Positions 49,945 through 57,426 of a stretch of 64,000 nucleotides of DNA are shown here, piece by piece (within the stretch, counting starts at the first letter, position 1; each line of letters begins with the position of its first letter). The notes beneath the pieces were generated by a model. It searched no databases. It was not told where the DNA came from and saw only the letters and a list, made by a program, of their open reading frames with translations. Position numbers and translations under genes: made by a program. Origin of the DNA: Rhizobiales bacterium Ga0077545 (GTDB lineage Bacteria; Pseudomonadota; Alphaproteobacteria; Rhizobiales; Methylopilaceae). The stretch covers positions 1 to 64,000 of the forward strand of contig LNEV01000005.1 in NCBI GenBank assembly GCA_001464335.1, in the 5' to 3' direction.

Positions 49945-50240
49945 CCAGGCCGACCAAGGCAGGCACATGCTTTGGAAAGACAGGATATCTTGCCGTGTGC
50001 GATGACTGCTTCGACGAGGACGACGTGACGGCCGTGCCGCGGATTACGGAGCGGGTGATCTTCCATGCCCGCCGGATCGAGGAAGACCTTCCCGGCGCGC
50101 CCGTCTCCGAGGAGGCGTGGTCGATCTTCTTCGGCAGCAAAGGCGGATCGATCGTCTGGGCGGAGCATGAACGCATGGCGCGTTGCCGGGAAGCCGCCCT
50201 GCTGATGCTCTCGATGCATGGGTCAAGACACCAGGCGTGA
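49941..50240 (+). CDS. Small protein, unknown function, end of hydantoinase operon
   Basis: A 99-residue frame beginning with TTG that overlaps the uraD stop codon (ttga). I do not recognise it. It has a C-D-D-C-F-D-E-D-D segment near 20-28 and a late E-H-E-R-M-A-R-C-R-E-A-A-L-L helix; no signal or membrane helix. The compact linkage supports a real gene, but a start further in (GTG 49996) cannot be excluded. The end lies 16 bases from the convergent DUF202 gene. Confidence 0.5.
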   Translation: MTRPTKAGTCFGKTGYLAVCDDCFDEDDVTAVPRITERVIFHARRIEEDLPGAPVSEEAWSIFFGSKGGSIVWAEHERMARCREAALLMLSMHGSRHQA

Positions 50241-50256
50241 GCTTTCGCTTCTCCGC

Positions 50257-50571
50257 TCAGGGACCGGTCATTAGAGCGGACAGCACCCCCATTGCGTGCA
50301 GAGTTCCGATGGCAAGAACGGTTCCGCTGAGGGCAAGAGCGACCCGGCGATCGACCGCGACATCGGTCATGTCGCCCGACAGGGATTTGCTTCGCCCCCG
50401 GAAAAACATCACCGCCGCGCTGACGCCCGCCACAAGCGCCCCGGCCAGATGAAACGGGTTGAGCAGCGAAACCCCGACCGTCAGACTGAGCAGAGCCACA
50501 AGGATCATCGCAATCGCGGTCCGGTACCATGCAAGTTCGGTACGCTCGGGCTGACGCGCGGGATTGCTCAT
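50257..50571 (-). CDS. DUF202 family membrane protein
   Basis: A 104-residue protein with the DUF202 signature E-R-T-E-L-A-W-Y-R-T-A-I-A near the N-terminus and three hydrophobic helices. Function unknown. It overlaps its upstream partner by four bases (atga); such pairs of small DUF202 proteins are common and may form a complex. Confidence 0.85.
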   Translation of the reverse strand: MSNPARQPERTELAWYRTAIAMILVALLSLTVGVSLLNPFHLAGALVAGVSAAVMFFRGRSKSLSGDMTDVAVDRRVALALSGTVLAIGTLHAMGVLSALMTGP

Positions 50572-50939
50572 CTGTCGGCCATGTAAATGAGCGCCGCCAG
50601 CATTGCGGCGAGCACAACGGCAAACACAGAGAGCAACGGCAGCAGAAGGCTCAAGGGCAGATCCTGGTCATGCCTCATCGCCCGTTCCGCCTTCGCCCAG
50701 CGCCGATAGGCCGACCCTCCGAGCAAAGCGCCCATTGCGAAAAGAACCAGAACCAGCGTAAGGCGCAACTGCCAGGGCCCCAGATTGTGGGCGAACTGAT
50801 GAATGGCCGTCGCCCCGGCCATTAGCGCCAGCGCGGTACGTATCCACGCAAGGAAGGTTCTCTCGTTCGCCAGTGAAAAGCGGTAATCAGGCCGCTTTCC
50901 GGCTTTCCACCAGGGCTGACCCCGATCATCGACGCTCAC
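50568..50939 (-). CDS. DUF202/YidH family membrane protein
   Basis: A 123-residue protein with N-E-R-T-F-L-A-W-I-R-T-A-L-A-L-M (DUF202/YidH signature) and three hydrophobic helices. It forms a two-gene operon with the related protein at 50257. Inner membrane; role unknown. Confidence 0.87.
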   Translation of the reverse strand: MSVDDRGQPWWKAGKRPDYRFSLANERTFLAWIRTALALMAGATAIHQFAHNLGPWQLRLTLVLVLFAMGALLGGSAYRRWAKAERAMRHDQDLPLSLLLPLLSVFAVVLAAMLAALIYMADR

Positions 50940-51229
50940 GTCACAACTCCTTCACCTTTTAACCAGCCCTATGACGTACATACACAAAAGCGCGCCGCCA
51001 TTCGGAATTGTCTATAAAACCAGCGAACAAGGAGGGTTTGCCCCTTGCACCGCCGAACTGGCCGCAAGCTAGCGCTTCTCGTCCTTCAATGCATCAGGAA
51101 GTCTCCGAGGACATAAAGTCATCGACAGTCAAAGATCGCAACGCCATGCACCAAACAGCAAAAAGGGCGCTCCAAAGGGCGCCCTTTCCTGTTGTGTCCA
51201 TCCGGCGTTTGCCGGCGTGAGTCGCTGGC
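50940..51229. other. Intergenic region with terminator
   Basis: A 290-base gap between the DUF202 pair (reading left) and the end of the first RTX gene. A terminator lies at 51162-51187. The remainder shows no convincing gene; a 70-codon frame over 51008-51220 runs through the terminator and is rejected. Confidence 0.5.
51162..51187 (-). terminator. Terminator of the first RTX gene
   Basis: A 9-bp stem (aaagggcgc 51162-51170, gcgcccttt 51179-51187) with an 8-base loop. On the minus strand it is followed by further T residues (tttttgctg), a classic intrinsic terminator 42 bases after the RTX stop codon. Confidence 0.8.
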
Positions 51230-51988
51230 TCAGACGAAGCGGAAGTCGTCGGCGGCGAGGCTGGAGAGCTGCACGCCCTGCAGCGTCAGCGCATTGTCCG
51301 CATCCACCGTGAACACCACATCGCTGCCGATCTGGTCCGCCGCCGCAAGCGCCGAGGCGAAGTCCGCGAAGATGTCCGTGCCGAACTCAAGCACATCCGA
51401 GCTCGCGCCCGAGGTCCTGAAGTCGGTGATCGTGTCGCGCCCGAAGCCCGACGCGAACACGAAGGCATCGTGGCCCGAACCGCCCGACAGAACATCGTCG
51501 CCCGCACCACCCTCAATGCGGTCGTCGCCCGAACCGCCGAGGATGATGTCGTTGCCGAGACCACCGACGAGGATGTCGTCGCCCGACCCGCCGTCGATCT
51601 CGTCATCGCCGTCATCGCCGTCGACCACGTCATCGCCCGAACCCGCCTTGACGACATCGTCGCCGAGGCCGCCCTGCAGCGCATCGTCGCCCGAACCGCC
51701 GTCGACGAGGTCATCGCCCTCACCGCCCCACAGCTCATCGTCGCCCGCACCGCCCTTCAGCGTGTCGTTGCCGGCACCGCCCTCGAACGCATCGTCGCCA
51801 TTGCCGCCGGTGACGGTGTCGTCGCCCGCCCCGAACAGCAGCTTCTCGATGTTCGCGAAGGTGTCGGTGCCGATCCCCGTGCCGGAGACGCGGCCCGCGC
51901 CGAAGTCGACCGAGACCGGACCCGTCGCCGCGGACAGATCGAGCGTGTCAAAGCCCGCGCCGCCGTCGATGACGTCGTTGCCGAGACC
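51230..51988 (-). repeat. Shared secretion module, copy 1
   Basis: Encodes residues 1459-1710 of the first RTX protein. These align without a gap with residues 929-1180 of the second RTX protein (constant offset of 530), including T-G-P-V/I-S-V-D-F and the terminal D-D-F-R-F. Indicates duplication or gene conversion of the secretion module. Confidence 0.85.
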
Positions 51989-54900
51989 GGCGAGGATGAT
52001 GTCGTCGCCCTCGCCGCCGTTCAGCTCGTCATTGCCCTCGCCGCCGTCGAGGACATCGTCCCCGGCGCCTCCGTGCAGCACGTCGTTGCCGAGGCCGCCA
52101 TTGAGGCGGTTGTCGGCGTCGTCGCCGGTCAGCTCGTCGTCACCCGACCCGCCAATGACGTTCTCGATGCCGGAGAGTTCGTCGAACCCGGCATCATCGC
52201 CCTCGGCTTCGCCGTCGGCCAGATTGACCACGACGCCCGCGCTGTCGCCGGAATAATCGGCCGTGTCGGTGCCCTCGCCGCCGTCGAGGACGTCATCGCC
52301 CTCGCCGCCGTTCAGGACATCGTCGCCCGCACCGCCGGTCAGTTCGTCGTCGCCTTCTCCGCCCTTCAGCACGTCGTTGCCGTCTTCGCCGTCGAGGACA
52401 TCGTCCCCTTCGCCGCCCTCGACAACGTCATCCCCGGCACCCGCCGCGACCACGTCGTCGCCAAGACCCGCGAGGATGATGTCATCGCCCGCCGTGCCAA
52501 GAAGCTCGTCGTCGCCAGGCGTGCCGACAATCTCGCCGCCCGGAACTTCGTCCTCCGCACTCAGGTCCTCGACCACGATGTTGTCGAACGACACACCCGC
52601 GCTGTCCCACGAGAACAGGCCGACCGTTCCTTTGCTGTGGGCATGGTCTTCGATGGCGTAAGCGAACAGCGGGAGCCCGTCGACATAGGCCTGGATCTTG
52701 CCGTCCTTGACCTCGACGCGCAGGTCGAAGTCCTCGCCCGGCGTGTACTTGGCCGGGAACTGGTTGAGGTACTTCTCGACGCCGTCCTTCACCTGGATCA
52801 GCTGGAACAGGCTACCGGCGCCGTTGCCTGGGCTGCGGTCGTAGTCACCGTTCGCGTCGAGCTCGAGCTTGTAATAATTGTTCTCGTCCTCGTAGTAGAA
52901 CAGCAGGCCGAGAGCGCCGTTGTCCGGTGTCCGGATGGTGGTCTGGACAGCGTAATCGCTCCAGTCCTTCGCCGCCGGATCGGCGTAGAGGGCGTAGGTG
53001 CCCTTGCGGAGCACGTTGACGCCATCGCCCAGCGGGCTCCAGCCGGTCTGCCACGGATTGGAGTTCGATGCTCCATTCCATGTCAGCTGACGGCTCGTCA
53101 GTCCGGACATCTGTACATATTTTCCGTCCTGCAGCTCCCACTGGGACGCGGTGCCGTCGGGGCCGACGCCACCGGATTCGCCCTCGTCCACGATCGTCCA
53201 GCGCGCCAGCGACGCCTCGGAGCCGAAGTCTTCCGACATCAGCACCTTGTCCCGGGCCACGGCATCGACGGTCATCGTGTCGGTGGCGGTCTTGCCGTTG
53301 GCGTCGGTGACGGTCAACGTCAGCGTCTGGCGACCGGTGCCGAGTTCGGCCTCGGCGTCCTTGCCCTGAGCCACGACATTGCCGTCGGCATCGGTCCAGA
53401 CATAGCTGACGATGTCGGCGAGGCCGTAGGTGCCTTCCGCATCGAGCGTCACGGTCACGCTGCCATCGGCATCGAGATCGTGGATGCGCGCATCCTGGCC
53501 GGCATGGGCGGTGAGCGCCACTTTGTTGACCGCGACGTTGTCGAACTGCGAGCTGCGCTGGCCGTTCGAGTAGAAGCCGACCGTGCCTCCGGCAAGCGGA
53601 GCCGTGTCGACCACCGTGCCAAACAGATTGCGGCCGTCGAGGAACACATTGATCTCGCCGTCCACCACCGCGACCTTGATGTCGAAGTCACGGCTCCAGG
53701 GCGTGCCGCCCGTCTCGCTCGCAAGCACCGTCTGGACGCCATCGGCGACCTTCACCAACTGGCGGGTGTTGGTCTCGGCGTCCAGCACGACGCGGTAATG
53801 GTTCTGGTCGTTCTGGTAGTAGAAGACGACGCCGAGGCCGTCATTGTCGGTCGATTTCAGCGTCGCCTCATATTCGTAGTTCGACCACGACTTCGCGCCG
53901 TTTTCATTCCACACGAGGATGTTGTTGGCGGAGTCGGACTGTTCGAACACCCGACCTTCCAGCGCATCCTGTCCGTCCTCGACGGTGTCGCGCGAATTGG
54001 CCGTGCCCTTGACGATGAAGCTTCCGTTGCCGGAACCGACGGCGCCCGAGGTGACGGTGGCATTGCCGAAATCGTCCGTGAAGTTCGGCGTGCCGAAATT
54101 CACCTGAACCGAGCGCTCGCTCGGCGGGGTGTCGACGATGCCGCCCGCCTTCGGTCCGCCGAGCGCCGCGATCTCGGCGTCGGTGTAGACCTTGTCGGTG
54201 AACAGGAAGCTGGAGGCATAGCCCGGCCAGGTTTCGTTGCTCTCGTCCGCGAACAGCAGCACGCCCTTGTTGAGGTCAATGGCGTAGCGGCCGTGATTGC
54301 CGCCCGACTGCACGGTCGTGCCGACATTCACGCCGTCGATGTATTTGGTGATGAGGCTGCTGGTGCCCTGATCCTGGATGGTGAAGGCGATGCGATGCCA
54401 CTGGCCGTAGGTAACCGTGCCCTCGTAATCGCTGTTGATGCCGATGCCGCCCTCGGTCGCCGAGCGGGTGCGCAGCGCAATGTCCTGATCGCTCGTATTG
54501 GTGATGTCGGTCTGGAGGAACGAGAAGTAGCTCTGCACGCCCGGCTCGATCAGCAGATCGTAGACCAGCGAATAGGATTTCACGACGGCGACTTCCGCCG
54601 GCAGCTGCTCGGTGGCCGCGACCCGGATGCCCTGCGTCGGGGTGAGTTTCGGAATGTAGCTCACTGTGGCGTCGCCGCCGGGCAGCGCCGGAAGTTCGAA
54701 GCTGGACGCGGTGCCGGTCTGGGTCGCGATGGCCGGGCCGGGCTTGGTCCAGCCATTGGCATTGCCGTCATTGAAGTTGTCGACCAGCAGGGTGTTCTCG
54801 TTGGAAACAACGACGAGCACGTCATCGGTGGTGGCGCGGCCCGTGCTGTCGGTAACGGTGAGCGTCAGCCGGTGATGGCCGGCATCGAGCTCCACGGTCG

Positions 54901-56362
54901 GCGTGGCGCCCGTGGCCACCACATTGCCGTCGCGGTCGGTCCAGCTGTAGACGAGATCTTCGTCGTCGCCGGAGTTCAGCGTCCAGTCGCCGTCGAGTGT
55001 GACGAGCGCGGTGTCTTCGCCGGCTTCCGCGGTCACGAACTGGTCGTTGCCGGCCTTGGCTATCACGACCGCATCCGGGGTTCCGAGATCGAGGTTTAGC
55101 GTCTCTTCGTGGCCGCGATATTCGCCGGTCAGGCCATCGCGGTCCAGCTCGCCGTCGCCACGTCCGCCATCGAGGTAGTCGTCGAGTTCGGTGAAGTAGG
55201 TCGAGGTGTAGACCGAGTTGTTGTCGGGATCGATGGTCAGAAGGCGGATGGCGCCGTTGCCGCCATTGCCGCCGCTTCCCATTCCGCCATTGCTGGTGAT
55301 CTCGGACGCGACGCCGTTCTGGTAGTTCACCATCATCTGGTAGACGGGATTGCCGAACTGGTCGTAGCTGACGAGCGTCTCGGCGCCGTCGCCGAAGATG
55401 TGCCCGGAGAACGTGAAGGTCACGTTCGGATATTTCTGGATGAGCTCGCGGTACATCGTCTCGCCATCATTGGCGCCCTCGACGCTGTTGCCCATTCCGT
55501 AATCGTAGCCCGTGCCCTCGTCGTAGAGCGGCGCGCCGGTGGCGTCATGACGCCCGGCCCAGTTCATGTAGGAATGGTTGGCCAGGATCACGCGGTGATC
55601 GAGGTGCTCCTCGATGACCTCGCCGGCCCAGCGCAGCACGTCGTCGCGCGCGCCGAATTCGAGGCTGAGCACCATCCACTTGGTGCCGTCCGGCGCCGTG
55701 AAGGTGTGGTAGTTGTTGGCGCTGCGGGTCGGCTCCTGATCATAGACGCCGCCGAACGTTCCGGGGTTGGTCGCGGCCTGCTTGTCGGGCGAAAAGCGCG
55801 TGTCGAGCGGATCGGTCGAGTGATTGGCCGCGTTGCCGGTGTTCTGATCGTGGTTTCCCGGCAGCAGCGAATAGGGAATCTTGCCGTCAAGGATACGGAT
55901 CGCTTCCTCGGCGTAGGGCCAGTGATTGGCGTCGCTGTTGTTGGTCGTGATGTCGCCGACATGGATGACGAATTCGATGTTCAGGCTGTCCTTGTTGTCG
56001 ACCAGCCAGTTCGTCATGTTCTGGAAGATGTGGGACCGCGCGGCGTTGGTGTAGTCCTGCGTGTCCGGCAGAACCGCGATCGTGTAGGCGTTCTCGCCGG
56101 TCACGCGCAGGCGCACATTGTCCGTGACGCTGGCGCCGGTCGCATCCGTCGCGGTGATTTTAAGATCGGTCTCGCTGAGCGTGTCGAGAAAGTCGATGGT
56201 CATCTGGCTGCCATCGATCGTCACGTCGGCGACCGACGGATCACTGCTCGTCACGGTGTAGGTCAGGCCCTCGCCGGAAAACACGTCGTCAAGATCGATG
56301 ACGCGGTTTTCCGAGCCGCGCTTTGCCATGAAATCGAGAATGGGAGTGGAGATGGTAGCCAT
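51230..56362 (-). CDS. Giant RTX exoprotein with calcineurin-like phosphoesterase
   Basis: A 1710-residue secreted protein with no Sec signal. Residues 1-90: small beta domain. About 92-345: calcineurin-type phosphoesterase with L-P-D-T-Q (Asp100), H-V-G-D (Asp137), G-N-H-D (169-172), A-N-H-S (His263) and S-G-H-I-F; the second His of the usual G-H-x-H is Phe. 436-520 and 951-1035: PKD-like domains. 525-735, 760-950 and 1038-1265: jelly-roll (LamG or DUF1080-like) segments. 1279-1630: G-G-x-G-x-D calcium-binding repeats. 1630-1710: type I secretion tail ending D-D-F-R-F-V. It probably hydrolyses extracellular phosphate esters while bound to a polysaccharide. Confidence 0.85.
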   Translation of the reverse strand: MATISTPILDFMAKRGSENRVIDLDDVFSGEGLTYTVTSSDPSVADVTIDGSQMTIDFLDTLSETDLKITATDATGASVTDNVRLRVTGENAYTIAVLPDTQDYTNAARSHIFQNMTNWLVDNKDSLNIEFVIHVGDITTNNSDANHWPYAEEAIRILDGKIPYSLLPGNHDQNTGNAANHSTDPLDTRFSPDKQAATNPGTFGGVYDQEPTRSANNYHTFTAPDGTKWMVLSLEFGARDDVLRWAGEVIEEHLDHRVILANHSYMNWAGRHDATGAPLYDEGTGYDYGMGNSVEGANDGETMYRELIQKYPNVTFTFSGHIFGDGAETLVSYDQFGNPVYQMMVNYQNGVASEITSNGGMGSGGNGGNGAIRLLTIDPDNNSVYTSTYFTELDDYLDGGRGDGELDRDGLTGEYRGHEETLNLDLGTPDAVVIAKAGNDQFVTAEAGEDTALVTLDGDWTLNSGDDEDLVYSWTDRDGNVVATGATPTVELDAGHHRLTLTVTDSTGRATTDDVLVVVSNENTLLVDNFNDGNANGWTKPGPAIATQTGTASSFELPALPGGDATVSYIPKLTPTQGIRVAATEQLPAEVAVVKSYSLVYDLLIEPGVQSYFSFLQTDITNTSDQDIALRTRSATEGGIGINSDYEGTVTYGQWHRIAFTIQDQGTSSLITKYIDGVNVGTTVQSGGNHGRYAIDLNKGVLLFADESNETWPGYASSFLFTDKVYTDAEIAALGGPKAGGIVDTPPSERSVQVNFGTPNFTDDFGNATVTSGAVGSGNGSFIVKGTANSRDTVEDGQDALEGRVFEQSDSANNILVWNENGAKSWSNYEYEATLKSTDNDGLGVVFYYQNDQNHYRVVLDAETNTRQLVKVADGVQTVLASETGGTPWSRDFDIKVAVVDGEINVFLDGRNLFGTVVDTAPLAGGTVGFYSNGQRSSQFDNVAVNKVALTAHAGQDARIHDLDADGSVTVTLDAEGTYGLADIVSYVWTDADGNVVAQGKDAEAELGTGRQTLTLTVTDANGKTATDTMTVDAVARDKVLMSEDFGSEASLARWTIVDEGESGGVGPDGTASQWELQDGKYVQMSGLTSRQLTWNGASNSNPWQTGWSPLGDGVNVLRKGTYALYADPAAKDWSDYAVQTTIRTPDNGALGLLFYYEDENNYYKLELDANGDYDRSPGNGAGSLFQLIQVKDGVEKYLNQFPAKYTPGEDFDLRVEVKDGKIQAYVDGLPLFAYAIEDHAHSKGTVGLFSWDSAGVSFDNIVVEDLSAEDEVPGGEIVGTPGDDELLGTAGDDIILAGLGDDVVAAGAGDDVVEGGEGDDVLDGEDGNDVLKGGEGDDELTGGAGDDVLNGGEGDDVLDGGEGTDTADYSGDSAGVVVNLADGEAEGDDAGFDELSGIENVIGGSGDDELTGDDADNRLNGGLGNDVLHGGAGDDVLDGGEGNDELNGGEGDDIILAGLGNDVIDGGAGFDTLDLSAATGPVSVDFGAGRVSGTGIGTDTFANIEKLLFGAGDDTVTGGNGDDAFEGGAGNDTLKGGAGDDELWGGEGDDLVDGGSGDDALQGGLGDDVVKAGSGDDVVDGDDGDDEIDGGSGDDILVGGLGNDIILGGSGDDRIEGGAGDDVLSGGSGHDAFVFASGFGRDTITDFRTSGASSDVLEFGTDIFADFASALAAADQIGSDVVFTVDADNALTLQGVQLSSLAADDFRFV
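51473..52528 (-). repeat. RTX nonapeptide repeat array, first RTX protein
   Basis: Encodes residues 1279-1630: about thirty copies of the G-G-x-G-x-D-x-hydrophobic-x motif in several blocks, with two spacer segments (about 1364-1400 and 1466-1510). The array is internally repetitive at the DNA level and produces long spurious open frames on the opposite strand. Confidence 0.85.
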
Positions 56363-56667
56363 GTCGTGTCGATCCTGCGTTGAAACCTCGGATGGCGGTC
56401 GTCGGAAACGGCCGCGCTCGCGAACAGGTCTAGGTTTGCCTCATGACAGGTTCTTGAAACCTGCGCCGTCCGGGCATTCAGAATGTCCATAGCCGGTATC
56501 GCTGCCATCGATAGGCAAGCCAAAACCAGACTTTCCTCATGTACGCACGGCACGTCGATTCTTCTGGACACCGCCACCTTAAATTGTAGCTTCTGAAACG
56601 TCGCGTTATGCTGCAGCAACGAAAAAGGGCGCCCGCGGGCGCCCTTCTCGTTCGTCCGTCTCGTCGC
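56363..56667. other. Upstream region of the first RTX gene
   Basis: A 305-base gap between two genes of the same direction. It holds the terminator of the second RTX gene (56625-56646). The remainder is less GC-rich and presumably carries the promoter of the 1710-residue gene; no clear box or operator was recognised. No gene seen. Confidence 0.5.
56625..56646 (-). terminator. Terminator of the second RTX gene
   Basis: A stem of 9-10 bp (aagggcgccc 56625-56634, gggcgccctt 56637-56646; the innermost pairs probably open as a loop). On the minus strand it is followed by tttcgttg. The arms resemble those of the terminator behind the other RTX gene, consistent with a duplicated 3' end. Confidence 0.8.
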
Positions 56668-57426
56668 TCAGGCGAAGCGGAAGTCGTCCGCCTGCAGGCT
56701 TGCCAGCGACACGCCTTCCAGCGTCAGCGTGTTGTTCGCATCGAACGTGAAGACCACATCGCACCCGACCTGATCGGCGGCTGCGATCGCGGACGCAAAG
56801 TCGGCGAACAGATCGGTGTCGAATTCCAGGACGTCGGAGCTCGAGCCCGAAGTCCTGAAGTCCGTGATCGTGTCGTGGCCGAAGCCCGACGCGAAGATGA
56901 AGGCATCGTGGCCCGAACCGGCCGACAGCGTGTCGTTGCCGGCGCCGCCTTCGATCCGGTCATCACCGGAACCGCCGAGCACGATGTCGTTGCCCGCACC
57001 GGCGACAATGACGTCATCGCCCGAACCGGCATCGATCCGGTCATTGCCCTCGCCGCCGTCGATCTCGTCGTCGCCGGAACCGCCGTTGAGGATGTCGCTG
57101 CCGATGCCGCCCGACAGGACGTCATCGCCGGAACCGCCCTCGACCGTGTCGTCGCCCGCGCTTCCGGAGAGCGTGTCGTCTCCGGCGCCACCCTTCAGCG
57201 TGTCGTTGCCGTCGCCGCCGTCGAAGCTGTCATCGCCGTTGCCGCCGAGGATGGTGTCGTTACCTGCACCGAACTGAAGGTTCTCGATGTTGGTGAAGGT
57301 GTCCGTACCGATGCCCTCGGCAGAGACGCGACCGGCCGCGAAATCGACCGAGATCGGCCCGGTGGCACGCGCAAGAAACAGCGTGTCATAGCCCGCACCG
57401 CCGTCGATGATGTCGTTTCCGAGATC
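56668..57426 (-). repeat. Shared secretion module, copy 2
   Basis: Encodes residues 929-1180 of the second RTX protein, aligned without a gap with residues 1459-1710 of the first. Differences are mostly conservative substitutions, such as T-G-P-I-S for T-G-P-V-S and F-I-F-A for F-V-F-A. Confidence 0.85.

Noticed and set aside
51192..52256. A 354-codon Ser/Pro-rich plus-strand frame
   Set aside because: The S-S-P-x-P-P pattern is the reverse reading of the glycine/aspartate RTX codons in another phase, not a real low-complexity protein.
51482..52528. Tandem DNA repeats that might be a CRISPR array or satellite
   Set aside because: The periodicity is 27 bases in frame with the RTX nonapeptide and the repeats are imperfect protein-coding units, with no CRISPR-like constant repeat and spacer pattern.
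51470..55099. A 1209-codon plus-strand open frame opposite the first RTX gene
   Set aside because: It is the antisense of the RTX/PKD gene: its Asp/Val/Ala/Arg composition comes from reading the repeats backwards, it has no family motif, and the minus-strand gene has clear domains and a terminator.
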